Shown piece after piece: positions 36,638 to 44,310 of a DNA stretch of 64,000 nucleotides. Origin of the DNA: Natrinema salinisoli (GTDB lineage Archaea > Halobacteriota > Halobacteria > Halobacteriales > Natrialbaceae). Under the pieces are notes generated by a model. The model saw only the letters and a program-made list of their open reading frames with translations. It did no database searches and was not told the origin of the DNA. The translations under genes and the position numbers were made by a program. The stretch spans positions 4,030,001 through 4,094,000 of the forward strand of contig NZ_CP084469.1 of the NCBI RefSeq assembly GCF_020405205.1. The letters are read 5' to 3'. Every line of letters starts with the position of its first letter. Within the stretch, counting starts at the first letter, position 1.

Positions 36638-37059
36638 TGAGCGAGACGATCCCTGACGACAACCCGATCATCCTGTTCGACGGCGTCTGCAACCTCTGTA
36701 ACGGGTTCGTCCAGTTCATCCTCCCGCGGGATACGGAGGGAATCTTTCGCTTCGCGTCGCTGCAGTCCGACGTGGGAACGGCGTTGCTCGCCGAGCACGG
36801 CCTCCCGACCGACGAACTCGAGTCGATCGTCCTGATCGAGGGCGACGACTGCTACGTGAAGTCGGACGCGGCCATTCGAATCGCGAGACGTCTCGGCGGC
36901 GTCTACGCGCTTCTCGGACCCTCTCGATTCCTGCCCCGTCGGTTTCGGGACGTCTGCTACGACTTCGTCGCCGCCCGCCGCTATCGGTGGTTCGGCAAAA
37001 AGGATCAGTGTGCGATGCCGCCGGCGGACGTCGACGTCAATGCCCGGTTCCTCGAGTGA
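36637..37059 (+). CDS. DCC-family thiol-disulfide oxidoreductase-like protein (DUF393)
   Basis: The 140-residue protein begins with the DCC signature IILFDGVCNLCNGFVQFI, a thioredoxin-like CxxC motif, and contains RFASLQSDVG and SDAAIRIARRLGG, both typical of DUF393. The start overlaps the upstream HTTM stop by one base, so the two are coupled. HTTM and DCC domains are often neighbours or fused in bacteria, suggesting that DCC supplies or accepts electrons for the membrane partner. Confidence 0.9.
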   Translation: MSETIPDDNPIILFDGVCNLCNGFVQFILPRDTEGIFRFASLQSDVGTALLAEHGLPTDELESIVLIEGDDCYVKSDAAIRIARRLGGVYALLGPSRFLPRRFRDVCYDFVAARRYRWFGKKDQCAMPPADVDVNARFLE

Positions 37060-37089
37060 CGATTCTCGCGTCTCGCGTGGGTGCTTCGT

Positions 37090-38412
37090 TCAGGTCGTCG
37101 CCAGTCGTCGTCCGAGCACCGCGAGCGGAGAGCCAAACAGCGCGAGGACGACGAACCACGGGAAAAGCACGAGGATGACGATCACGCCAGTCATAACGTT
37201 CACCCTCACCGGACCACCGAGGGCGAGCACGGTGCTAGGAAGGATTGCAACGGCCGCGAGGAGTGCAACCGGACGCCGACCGCGCTCGAATGCGTAGCCG
37301 ATCGGCACGAAGAGTGCGGTGGCGAATCCGAACAGAAACACCCACGGAGACAGCACCGCCGCGGCGAACAGTCCGGTGTAGCCGGCGGCGGTGATCGTCG
37401 CGAGTAGCGCGAGGCCGACCAGTCCGCGCGTCTCGAACCGAGCGCCGAAGCGGGACGTGAGCGCTCCGAGCAGCGCGTATCCGACTCCCAGCGACGACAA
37501 CGCGACGGCGCCCGGCGGGAACGTCCGACTGGTCGTCACCGCCCCGAAAACGAGCAGCCCGACTGCACCGACGATACCGACGGCAACGATCAGTCGATCG
37601 AGCGTCACCCCGTCGACCGTCGGTCGCTGGAGGCCGAGGCGGCCCGCCGTTGCGTCGTACGCAGCACGTCCGGCGGTGCCACGACCGATCACGACGCCGA
37701 GGAGGCCGATCAATACGCCGGGGACGAACCCGACGGCTACCCCGTTGACGAGCGCCGTCGGACCGACCTCGAGACCGATCGTCGCGTAGCCCCTCGCGAT
37801 GTCGAGGACGCCGCCGCTGCCGTAGGTGACGGACGTCTGATCGTCGAATTCGTCGCCGGTCCACGTCGCGGCGTTCCCGTCGACGTCGGCGTCGGAGACG
37901 CGATTCGTAATCGTCGTCCCGTCGGGGGTGTGGATCGTCACTCGCTCGGCCACGACCTCGTAGCGTGCGGTCGAGGTCCCGGTCATGAAGTAGTCGAGGA
38001 GCCAGGTGTCTCCGACGCCGCGTTTGGCCACGTCGGCCACGGTGTAGTTCACGACGACCGTGTCTCCCTCGAGCGTCGGCTCGACGGCCCGAACGTCACC
38101 CTCTGCCGCGTGGGACCACGCCCAGGCGTCGTCGACCGCGGCCTCGAGCGCGGTCTCGTTCGTCCGATATCGTTCGGCTGCGGATTCGTTGACGGGCACG
38201 CGAGCGTGCCATCGCGAGTCGCCGGCCTCGTCGACGTAGATATCGAGCGTTCCCTGACCCGTCGCCCCGGTGATCTCGGCGTCGTTCGCGACCCCGGGAC
38301 CGCAGACGCCGCAGAGCTGCATCGGAGGCGGTGCGCCGGCGACGGCGGTGACGCCGGCCACTCCGAGGGCGGCACAACAACAGAGGGCGAATACGAGGCG
38401 GGTTGTTCGCAT
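37090..38412 (-). CDS. Polytopic membrane protein with N-terminal extracytoplasmic domain, unknown function
   Basis: The 440-residue protein starts with a signal-like hydrophobic segment containing CCC (about residues 5-27). An exported domain of about 200 residues follows, with PMQLCGVCGPG, a potential metal-binding or disulfide CxxC. About seven membrane helices fill residues ~230-435. The soluble domain contains VNESAAERYRTNETALEAAV and is rich in Asp/Thr. No family is recognised; similar proteins occur in other haloarchaea. It is convergent with the DCC gene. Confidence 0.65.
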   Translation of the reverse strand: MRTTRLVFALCCCAALGVAGVTAVAGAPPPMQLCGVCGPGVANDAEITGATGQGTLDIYVDEAGDSRWHARVPVNESAAERYRTNETALEAAVDDAWAWSHAAEGDVRAVEPTLEGDTVVVNYTVADVAKRGVGDTWLLDYFMTGTSTARYEVVAERVTIHTPDGTTITNRVSDADVDGNAATWTGDEFDDQTSVTYGSGGVLDIARGYATIGLEVGPTALVNGVAVGFVPGVLIGLLGVVIGRGTAGRAAYDATAGRLGLQRPTVDGVTLDRLIVAVGIVGAVGLLVFGAVTTSRTFPPGAVALSSLGVGYALLGALTSRFGARFETRGLVGLALLATITAAGYTGLFAAAVLSPWVFLFGFATALFVPIGYAFERGRRPVALLAAVAILPSTVLALGGPVRVNVMTGVIVILVLFPWFVVLALFGSPLAVLGRRLATT

Positions 38413-38515
38413 CGTATCGACACTCGAGTATCAAAAATAAATAATTTACTCCGCTCGAGTAATCCGCGAAGTCGCGCACCGCCCTTTCAAACGGAGAAAG
38501 CCGTCGAAACGGCCG

Positions 38516-39370
38516 TCATTCGTACTCGTAGAACCCCTTCCCGGTCTTTTTCCCGAGGTCGCCGGCCTCGACTTTCCGCTTGAGGAGGTAGGCGGGCTTG
38601 TATCGGTCCCCGAGTTCCTCGTGGAGCGTCTCCGAGGCGTGGAGGCAGACGTCGAGCCCGATGTGATCAGCCAGCGTCAGCGGCCCCATCGGGACGTTCG
38701 TCCCGAGTTCCATTCCCGTGTCGATGTCCTCCTTCGAGGCGACGTCCTCGTCGTAGGCGCGGATTCCCTCGTTGATCCAGGGCATCAGGATGCGGTTGGT
38801 GACGAAGCCGGGCTTGTCGTCGGCCTCCCACGTCGTCTTCCCGAGGTCCTCGGCGAGCCGGTGGGCCAGTTCGGTCGCGTCGTCGGTCGTCTTCTCCCCC
38901 ACGACGACCTCGACCCCCTCCATGATCGGGACGGGGTTCATGAAGTGCAGTCCGATCACTCGCTCGGGATGCTCGAGGTCGGAGGCGATCGAGGTGATCG
39001 AGAGCGTGCTCGTGTTCGTCGCCAGCAGGACGTCCGGATCGCAGACCCGCTCGAGGCCGGCGAAAATGCTCTGTTTGACGTCCAGTTCTTCGAGGGCGGC
39101 CTCGACGACGAGGTCGCACTCCGCGAGGTCCTCGAGGTGGGTCGTTCCCTCGATTCGATCGCGGATCGTCGACGGCTCCGACTCGAGATCACCCCGGTTT
39201 GCGAGGCGTCCGAGGCTGTCGTCGATAGTGTCGAATCCGTTCTCGACGAACTCCCGTTCGATGTCGCGCATGACGACGTCGTAGCCGGCGGTCGCCGCGA
39301 CCTGTGCGATGCCGCTGCCCATCGTTCCCGCGCCGACGACGCCGATTCGATCGATCTGCTCGCGAACCAT
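38516..39370 (-). CDS. 3-hydroxyacyl-CoA dehydrogenase
   Basis: The ATG at 39370 gives 284 residues, beginning a few residues before the NAD-binding motif IGVVGAGTMGSGIAQVAA. Catalytic features are TNTSTLSIT, HFMNPVPIMEGVEVV (containing the catalytic His), the Glu of the following region, and KPGFVTNRILMPWINEG. The end, LGKKTGKGFYEYE, is typical of the short single-function enzymes. It oxidises 3-hydroxyacyl-CoA in beta-oxidation or the reverse in polyester precursor synthesis. The farther start at 39427 would add 19 unlikely residues. Confidence 0.94.
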   Translation of the reverse strand: MVREQIDRIGVVGAGTMGSGIAQVAATAGYDVVMRDIEREFVENGFDTIDDSLGRLANRGDLESEPSTIRDRIEGTTHLEDLAECDLVVEAALEELDVKQSIFAGLERVCDPDVLLATNTSTLSITSIASDLEHPERVIGLHFMNPVPIMEGVEVVVGEKTTDDATELAHRLAEDLGKTTWEADDKPGFVTNRILMPWINEGIRAYDEDVASKEDIDTGMELGTNVPMGPLTLADHIGLDVCLHASETLHEELGDRYKPAYLLKRKVEAGDLGKKTGKGFYEYE

Positions 39371-39440
39371 ACGCCACGTATACCGAAGACCGGCGTAAGG
39401 CTGGCGATGGCTGTCGGTGCCGTCCACTGTAGCAGCGTCG

Positions 39441-39800
39441 ATGGTGAAAGACAGCTTTTACGTTCCCGTCAGAAACTATAACAACGTCGCCCTCGACGTA
39501 CCCTTCATGTGTCGGGAAACGAAGCGCGAGCCGGCGTGGGTATCCGCCATCCGGCTGGCGTTCCTTCGCGGGCAGGTCGACGTCGACGGCGTGATGGAAG
39601 AGGCGAATCTGATTCCCGGCCGCGAGGGGACGGTTCGAGACGTCCTCTCGACGATGGCGGACCGAAACCTCCTCGAGCCCGTCGACGGGGCCGACGACCG
39701 GTACGTCCCGGGCCCGGTGCTCGTCGAATCCGATCGATACAACCTGGACTTCAGTAAGGCGTCCGACGGGGGCGCTCACCGATGGCGCTCGAGCGGCTGA
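39441..39800 (+). CDS. Hypothetical protein with possible winged-helix C-terminal half
   Basis: The ATG at 39441 gives 119 residues (MVKDSFYVPVRNYNNVALDV). The middle and late part (VMEEANLIPGREGTVRDVLSTMADRNLLEPV) has the pattern of a winged helix, with a helix pair followed by a short hairpin at 'DDRYVPGPVL'. No family is recognised. It lies just upstream of a small AbrB-type gene, so both may be part of a regulatory pair. Confidence 0.55.
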   Translation: MVKDSFYVPVRNYNNVALDVPFMCRETKREPAWVSAIRLAFLRGQVDVDGVMEEANLIPGREGTVRDVLSTMADRNLLEPVDGADDRYVPGPVLVESDRYNLDFSKASDGGAHRWRSSG

Positions 39801-39857
39801 TCCGTCGCGCTTGCCATAGCGTAAACTATGTATCGACTAGGCGTGTACGTGCCGGTA

Positions 39858-40010
39858 ATGGGCAATCTCACGGATACGAAAGTCTCGGAAAAGAACCTGA
39901 CGACGGTCCCGAAACCGGTTCGTAATTTCCTCGACGTCGGCGAAGGAGATCGCATCGAGTGGCACGTCGAAGACGGGAAGATCGTCGTCAAGAAAGTCGA
40001 GTCCGAGTAG
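39858..40010 (+). CDS. AbrB/MazE/SpoVT-type DNA-binding protein
   Basis: From the ATG at 39858 the protein has 50 residues and is a single swapped-hairpin AbrB domain: TKVSEKNLTTVPKPVRNFLD followed by VGEGDRIEWHVEDGKIVVKK. The ATG is preferred to the GTG-like and ATG starts upstream because the domain begins right after it. A TATA-like cgtaaacta lies about 30 bases earlier. Such proteins are either antitoxins or small transcription regulators; no toxin gene is adjacent. Confidence 0.82.
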   Translation: MGNLTDTKVSEKNLTTVPKPVRNFLDVGEGDRIEWHVEDGKIVVKKVESE

Positions 40011-40053
40011 CGCGTCGGTCAGCGTCCGTTCGCGCTCCCCTCTGTGACAATGG

Positions 40054-40114
40054 GTCCTCGAGAACGCCGCCTACGCGTCCTCGAGTGCCACCCACTTGTC
40101 CTCGAGAATGCCGC
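40054..40114. repeat. Three short direct repeats after the MocA-like gene
   Basis: The word GTCCTCGAGAACGCCGC (40054-40070) recurs as GTCCTCGAGTGCC (40077-40089) and GTCCTCGAGAATGCCGC (40098-40114), spaced 21-23 bases apart. They lie downstream of both the AbrB gene and the convergent MocA-like gene. They may be duplicated trailers or binding sites; nothing decides between these. Confidence 0.6.
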
Positions 40115-40786
40115 TTAAAGATCCTCGGGCACGTCGATATCACGGCGTACACCGGGGTCGTCGACAGACAGGAGCACGCTCGCATCGTCCTCGAGCAGTA
40201 TCTCTCGACCGCCGATATCGCCGTCGACGTCGGCGAGCACGTCGAAGAATCGCTCGTCGAACAGCACCGGATTGCCGCGGCTCCCGTCGAACGCCGCCGC
40301 GATCGCGTCTCCGGCGTCTGCGGCGTAAGCGGTCACCAGCGCGTCGATCGTCGTCGGCGAAACGAAGGGCATGTCGCCGAGCGCGACGAGGGCGGCGTCG
40401 GGGTCGACGTCGTGCCGTCGAATCGCCCGGATACCGGTCCGGAGCGAGGACGCCTGTCCGGTGTCGTAGGCCTCGTTGACGGCCGTCTCGACCGAGATCC
40501 CCTCGAGTGCGGTTCGAACCCGATCGGCCTCGTGCCCGAGGACGACGACGACCGGGTCGACGTCGCTCTCGATCAGCGTTCGTGCGGCGTAACGGACCAC
40601 CGGCTCGCCGTCGACCGTCGCCAGCAGCTTGTTTGCCGCACCGAAGCGGGTGCTCGTCCCGGCGGCGAGCAACACGCCGGCGACCGTCGGCGACCCGGAC
40701 TCACCGGACAGCGCTGCCGGCTCGAGGATCGGGAGTTCGCCGGTGGCGGGCCGTTCCGGTTCCCCCTCGGACGTCTCCTCCGTCAT
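40115..40786 (-). CDS. mocA: Molybdenum-cofactor nucleotidyltransferase (MocA-like)
   Basis: The 223-residue protein has the NTP-transferase motif GVLLAAGTSTRFGAANKLL, followed by VVVVLGHEADRV, DTGQASSLRTGIRA and ALGDMPFVSP. The TGQ-SSL segment is typical of MocA, which adds CMP to molybdopterin to form the cytosine dinucleotide cofactor used by CO dehydrogenase. This fits the cox operon in the opposite direction. The start overlaps the moeA stop (ATGA), so the two are coupled. It could also serve other Mo-hydroxylases. Confidence 0.9.
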   Translation of the reverse strand: MTEETSEGEPERPATGELPILEPAALSGESGSPTVAGVLLAAGTSTRFGAANKLLATVDGEPVVRYAARTLIESDVDPVVVVLGHEADRVRTALEGISVETAVNEAYDTGQASSLRTGIRAIRRHDVDPDAALVALGDMPFVSPTTIDALVTAYAADAGDAIAAAFDGSRGNPVLFDERFFDVLADVDGDIGGREILLEDDASVLLSVDDPGVRRDIDVPEDL

Positions 40787-42012
40787 TGTTCCAGAACCGT
40801 GGACGGAACGACGGCGACCGTCTCGTCGGCGGCGACGGCTTCCTCCGTCAGCACGAACCCGTCGGCGCGGCTGGCGCGCGTACTCGAGGAGAGCACGCTC
40901 GGGTCGAACGTCTCCCCGTAGATCGGCAGTGCGGAGTCGGCGTGGCCCAGCGGCATCGCGGTGCCGTCCGACAGCGTGACGGGAATCGCGTAGGTGAAGC
41001 CGGGGGTGGCGATCCCGACGTCTCTGGCCATCCGCGCGGACACCGTCGGCAGCGACGCGTCGCCCGTAAAGAACGGGCGAGTGACGAGTGCCGTCACCAG
41101 ATAGGCACCGACGGGCTTTCCGGGGACCGCGATCGCCACCGCATTGTGGTCGGGGAGCCGCGCGACTGCGATCGGTTTACCCGGCCGGAGTCGGACGCGG
41201 TGGAACAGCACGTCGCCGAGTTCGGCGAGGGTGCGGATTACGTAGTCCTTGTCGCCGACGCTCGTGCCGCCCGTCGTGACGACGACGTCGTACTCGCCGG
41301 CCAGCTCGTCGATTCGGGACTCGACTCGGTCGTTCTCGTCGGGGACCGACCCTTCGTACGTCGCCTCGTGCCCCCACGAGCGGACGAGTCCGGCCAGCAT
41401 CGATGAATCGAGATCCCGGTGGCGTCCCTCGTGGATCTCCGTGCCGGTCGCGAGCAGTCCGACGGACATACGTTCGCGGACGGCGACGTCGTCGACGTCG
41501 AGATCGCCGAGCAACAGCGCGTCCTTCGCCCCGAGCCGCTCCCCCGCCTCGAACAGCTCCTCTCCCTCACTGACGTTACTGCCCCGCTGGTAGACGTACT
41601 GTCCCGACTCGACTGGCGTCCCCGTAAGCTGGCCGTCGTCGACGGTCGCTTCCTCGCGCTTGAGCACCGCGTTCGCCGACCGGGGTACCGGCGCGCCGGT
41701 CGCTATCCGGATCGCCGTTCCGGACTCGAGCGCTGGAGGTTCGTCCTCCGGGTATACCGGGTCGTCGACCAGTCTCAGGGGATACTCGTCGGTCGCGTCG
41801 AACGCGAAGCCGTCCATCGTCGCGTGACTCTGCGCCGGCACGTCGACCGGCGCGCGGATCGGTTCCGCGAGCGTCCGTCCGGCGACGCCGTCGAGGGAGA
41901 CGCGTTCCGTCTCGAGGGACGGCAGCCACTCCGTTCGGAGCGCTCTGACGCGGTCGACCGCCGCATCCAGTTCGATCAGATCGTCGCCGGCATGGGGTTT
42001 GTCTCTCGTCAT
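40783..42012 (-). CDS. moeA: Molybdopterin molybdenumtransferase MoeA
   Basis: From the ATG at 42012 the 409-residue protein has the MoeA layout: an N-terminal segment with SHATMDGFAF, DEPPALESGTAIRIATGAPVP, the central GVVTTGGTSVGDKDYV-type nucleotide-binding part (here VVVTTGGTSVGDKDYVIR), and FHRVRLRPGKPIAVARL with IAVPGKPVGA. MoeA inserts molybdate into molybdopterin. It is transcribed divergently from the coxG operon, which needs this cofactor, and followed by a coupled MocA-like gene. The frame extends upstream to 42108 but would run through the palindrome. Confidence 0.93.
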   Translation of the reverse strand: MTRDKPHAGDDLIELDAAVDRVRALRTEWLPSLETERVSLDGVAGRTLAEPIRAPVDVPAQSHATMDGFAFDATDEYPLRLVDDPVYPEDEPPALESGTAIRIATGAPVPRSANAVLKREEATVDDGQLTGTPVESGQYVYQRGSNVSEGEELFEAGERLGAKDALLLGDLDVDDVAVRERMSVGLLATGTEIHEGRHRDLDSSMLAGLVRSWGHEATYEGSVPDENDRVESRIDELAGEYDVVVTTGGTSVGDKDYVIRTLAELGDVLFHRVRLRPGKPIAVARLPDHNAVAIAVPGKPVGAYLVTALVTRPFFTGDASLPTVSARMARDVGIATPGFTYAIPVTLSDGTAMPLGHADSALPIYGETFDPSVLSSSTRASRADGFVLTEEAVAADETVAVVPSTVLEQ

Positions 42013-42018
42013 AAACCT

Positions 42019-42064
42019 AAATAAACGGTTAAACGTGTTTGTCGGCAAACACTCATGTTTATTT
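42019..42064. promoter_or_regulatory. Nested palindrome between moeA and the cox operon
   Basis: The inner perfect repeat is GTGTTTG (42035-42041) and CAAACAC (42046-42052), separated by four bases. The outer repeat is AAATAAAC (42019-42026) and GTTTATTT (42057-42064). The two are centred on the same position. It lies right before moeA and about 55 bases upstream of the coxG TATA box, so a dimeric regulator bound here could control both operons. It is an operator candidate. Confidence 0.7.
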
Positions 42065-42117
42065 GTGTGGTAGGGGATATCATGTACTGTGGTAAATAGT
42101 ATGCACATAGTGCAGGG

Positions 42118-42125
42118 TTATAAAA
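42118..42125 (+). promoter_or_regulatory. TATA box of the cox operon
   Basis: The octamer ttataaaa lies about 55 bases before the coxG ATG at 42177. Transcription would start near 42148, giving a leader of about 30 bases. Confidence 0.6.
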
Positions 42126-42176
42126 GATGACGGTGACCGACACACGACCATCGCGGCTCCGACGCGGGTGGTCATA

Positions 42177-42770
42177 ATGGAGTTCGACGGGGAATTCGAA
42201 CTCGAGGACGTCCCGCCGGAGAAGGCGTGGGTCGTCCTCTCTGACCCGATTGCCGTCCGAAATTCGCTGAAGGGCTGTCAGTACATCACGCCGATGGACG
42301 ACGACTTCAGCTACGACGACTACGAGGCCGACGAGGACGCGGAGACGCTCCCCGAGGCCGATCCGGAAGACGTGGCCGCACGAGCGTTCGTCGAGGGCCA
42401 GGAGTACGCCGCGTTGATGCAGGTCGGCGTCGGGAGCGTCAAGCCTCGCTTCGAGACGTCGGTGACGATCCAGGAACGCGACGAGGAGAACTTCATCATG
42501 ACCGCGACGGGAACGGGAACCGCCAGCGGCAGTAGCTTCAGCATGGAGTCGGGAATGCAGATCCACCCGCTCGAGAACGGCGAGGGATCGCGGATCGAGT
42601 GGTGGACCGAGGCCGACATCTCGGGACGCATCGCCCAGCTCGGCTCGCGAGTCATCAACCCGGTCGCCAACAAGATCGTGAATAACTTCTTCAGCGACAT
42701 CGAGACGCAGATGAGCGACGTCGACGAGACGGATTCGGGCATCACGGACCGGATCCGCGGGATGCTATGA
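42177..42770 (+). CDS. coxG: CoxG-like SRPBCC-domain protein of CO dehydrogenase
   Basis: The 197-residue protein has the CoxG fold opening MEFDGEFELEDVPPEKAWVVLSDP and a beta-rich middle with MQVGVGSVKPRFETSVTI. It ends with SGRIAQLGSRVINPVANKIVNNFF, the amphipathic tail typical of the family. CoxG anchors CO dehydrogenase to the membrane in aerobic carboxydotrophs. It is the first gene of the operon here. The start is the ATG at 42177, not the GTG three codons earlier. Its stop overlaps the coxM start (ATGA). An acidic insertion (YDDYEADEDAETLPEADPED) is probably halophilic. Confidence 0.9.
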   Translation: MEFDGEFELEDVPPEKAWVVLSDPIAVRNSLKGCQYITPMDDDFSYDDYEADEDAETLPEADPEDVAARAFVEGQEYAALMQVGVGSVKPRFETSVTIQERDEENFIMTATGTGTASGSSFSMESGMQIHPLENGEGSRIEWWTEADISGRIAQLGSRVINPVANKIVNNFFSDIETQMSDVDETDSGITDRIRGML

Positions 42771-43654
42771 AACCGGCTCAGTTCGAGACACACGAGCCTA
42801 ATACCGTCGAGGAGGCCGTGAGCCTCCTCGAGAGCCTCGACGATCGGGCGATCCTGGCCGGCGGGCAGAGCATGGTACCGATGCTTCGGTTCCGACTCGC
42901 CGTTCCCGAGACCGTCATCGACATCAACGCCATCGACGGGCTGGACTACCTCGAGGAGGACGACGAGTGGCTCAGGATTGGCGCGCTCGCGCGCCACGCG
43001 GACGTCGAGGAATCCGATCTGGTCGCCGAACAGTACGGCAGCTTCGCGGACACGGCACCGCTGGTCGCGGATCCCCAGATCCGAAACCGCGGCACGGTCG
43101 CCGGTGCGATCGCACAGGCCGACCCGAAGGGCGACTGGGGGAGCGTCCTGCTCGCACACGAGGGCGAAATCGTGGCGCAGGGCCCGGACGGCGAGCGGGT
43201 AATCCCAGCGGCGGACTTCTTCCTCTTGCCCTACGATACGACCCTCGACGAGAACGAGCTCATCACCGAGATCCGAGTCCCGACGCCGGCCCCTCGCGAG
43301 GGCAGCGCCTACCACAAGCTCAAGCGGAAGGTCGGCGACTACGCGATGGCCGGGTCGGCCGCACGGCTCGTCCTCGACGAGGACGGGCGGATCGAGACTG
43401 CCACCATCGGTCTCACGGCCGTCGACATCACGAACGTCCGGGCGACCGACGCCGAGGACCACCTCGAGGGCGAGCGGCCCGGCAGCGAGGTGTTCAAACG
43501 CGCCGGCGAGCTGGCGGCCGAGCAGTCCAACCCCGAATCGGACGAGCACGGCGACGCCGGCTACAAGGAACGCATGGTAAACGTCCTCACCCAGCGCGCG
43601 CTCGGCGACGCCGCCGAACGCGCGGGACTGGTCAAACGGAGGGTATCACAGTGA
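42767..43654 (+). CDS. coxM: CO dehydrogenase medium subunit (FAD-binding)
   Basis: The 295-residue subunit carries FAD between its iron-sulfur partner and an external acceptor. It has the two family motifs: [19 protein letters not shown] (residues ~28-46) and [19 protein letters not shown] (residues ~107-125). The C-terminal CO_deh_flav_C domain contains [15 protein letters not shown]. Its length and order match CoxM. The start overlaps coxG, and the stop shares GTGA with coxS. Confidence 0.95.
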   Translation: MKPAQFETHEPNTVEEAVSLLESLDDRAILAGGQSMVPMLRFRLAVPETVIDINAIDGLDYLEEDDEWLRIGALARHADVEESDLVAEQYGSFADTAPLVADPQIRNRGTVAGAIAQADPKGDWGSVLLAHEGEIVAQGPDGERVIPAADFFLLPYDTTLDENELITEIRVPTPAPREGSAYHKLKRKVGDYAMAGSAARLVLDEDGRIETATIGLTAVDITNVRATDAEDHLEGERPGSEVFKRAGELAAEQSNPESDEHGDAGYKERMVNVLTQRALGDAAERAGLVKRRVSQ

Positions 43655-44310
43655 CAGACACGCGAGAAATCACGCTGACGGTCAACGGCACCGAACACAC
43701 GATCGACGTCGAACCGCGGCAGCTGCTCGTCCACGCGATCAGGGAGGAACTGGACCTGACCGGCACGCACATCGGGTGCGACACCGGCAACTGCGGGGCC
43801 TGTACCGTCCTCAAGGACGGGAAGCCGATCAAGTCCTGCCTCATGTTTGCCACGCAGGCCGACGGAAGCGAGCTCATGACCGTCGAGGGAATGGAGGACC
43901 TCCCAGAGGCCGGCGACGACCTGCACCCGCTGCAGGAGGGATTCCGCGAGGAACACGGCCTGCAGTGTGGGTACTGTACGCCCGGGATGATCATGTCCGG
44001 CAAGGCACTGCTCGACGAGAATCCGGACCCGAACGAGGAGGAGATCCGCGAGGCCATCAGCGGCAACCTCTGTCGGTGTACCGGCTACCAGAACATCGTC
44101 CGCTCGATCGAGTACGCGGCCGAGGAACTCGAGGAAGGGGAGATCGCGGCCGCGGACGGCGGCGTCGTCACGGACGCCGACGGCTCGACGATTACGCCGG
44201 CCGAGCTGACCGACGAGGACGGCGAGTTCGACTGCGGCGTCGAGAACTGCTGTGGCGGGCCGACGACCGATCGCGAACACGACTCCGTTTCCGGAGGTGA
44301 GCGCGAATGA
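43651..44310 (+). CDS. coxS: CO dehydrogenase small subunit, two [2Fe-2S] clusters, with Cys-rich C-terminal extension
   Basis: The GTG at 43651 overlaps the coxM stop, and no better start is available. The first cluster ligands are Cys43, Cys48, Cys51 and Cys63, and the second set is Cys106, Cys109, Cys141 and Cys143 (CGYC and CRCTG). Residues ~160-219 form an extension absent from the usual ~165-residue CoxS. It is acidic and holds Cys195, Cys200 and Cys201 in [10 protein letters not shown]. The extension is not needed for the two known clusters; it could bind metal or contact other subunits. The stop overlaps the coxL start. Confidence 0.95.
   Translation: MTDTREITLTVNGTEHTIDVEPRQLLVHAIREELDLTGTHIGCDTGNCGACTVLKDGKPIKSCLMFATQADGSELMTVEGMEDLPEAGDDLHPLQEGFREEHGLQCGYCTPGMIMSGKALLDENPDPNEEEIREAISGNLCRCTGYQNIVRSIEYAAEELEEGEIAAADGGVVTDADGSTITPAELTDEDGEFDCGVENCCGGPTTDREHDSVSGGERE

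Noticed and set aside
40054-40114. Possible small CRISPR array (three repeats)
   Set aside because: Repeats are only 13-17 bases and imperfect, the spacers are 6-8 bases, and there are no cas genes.
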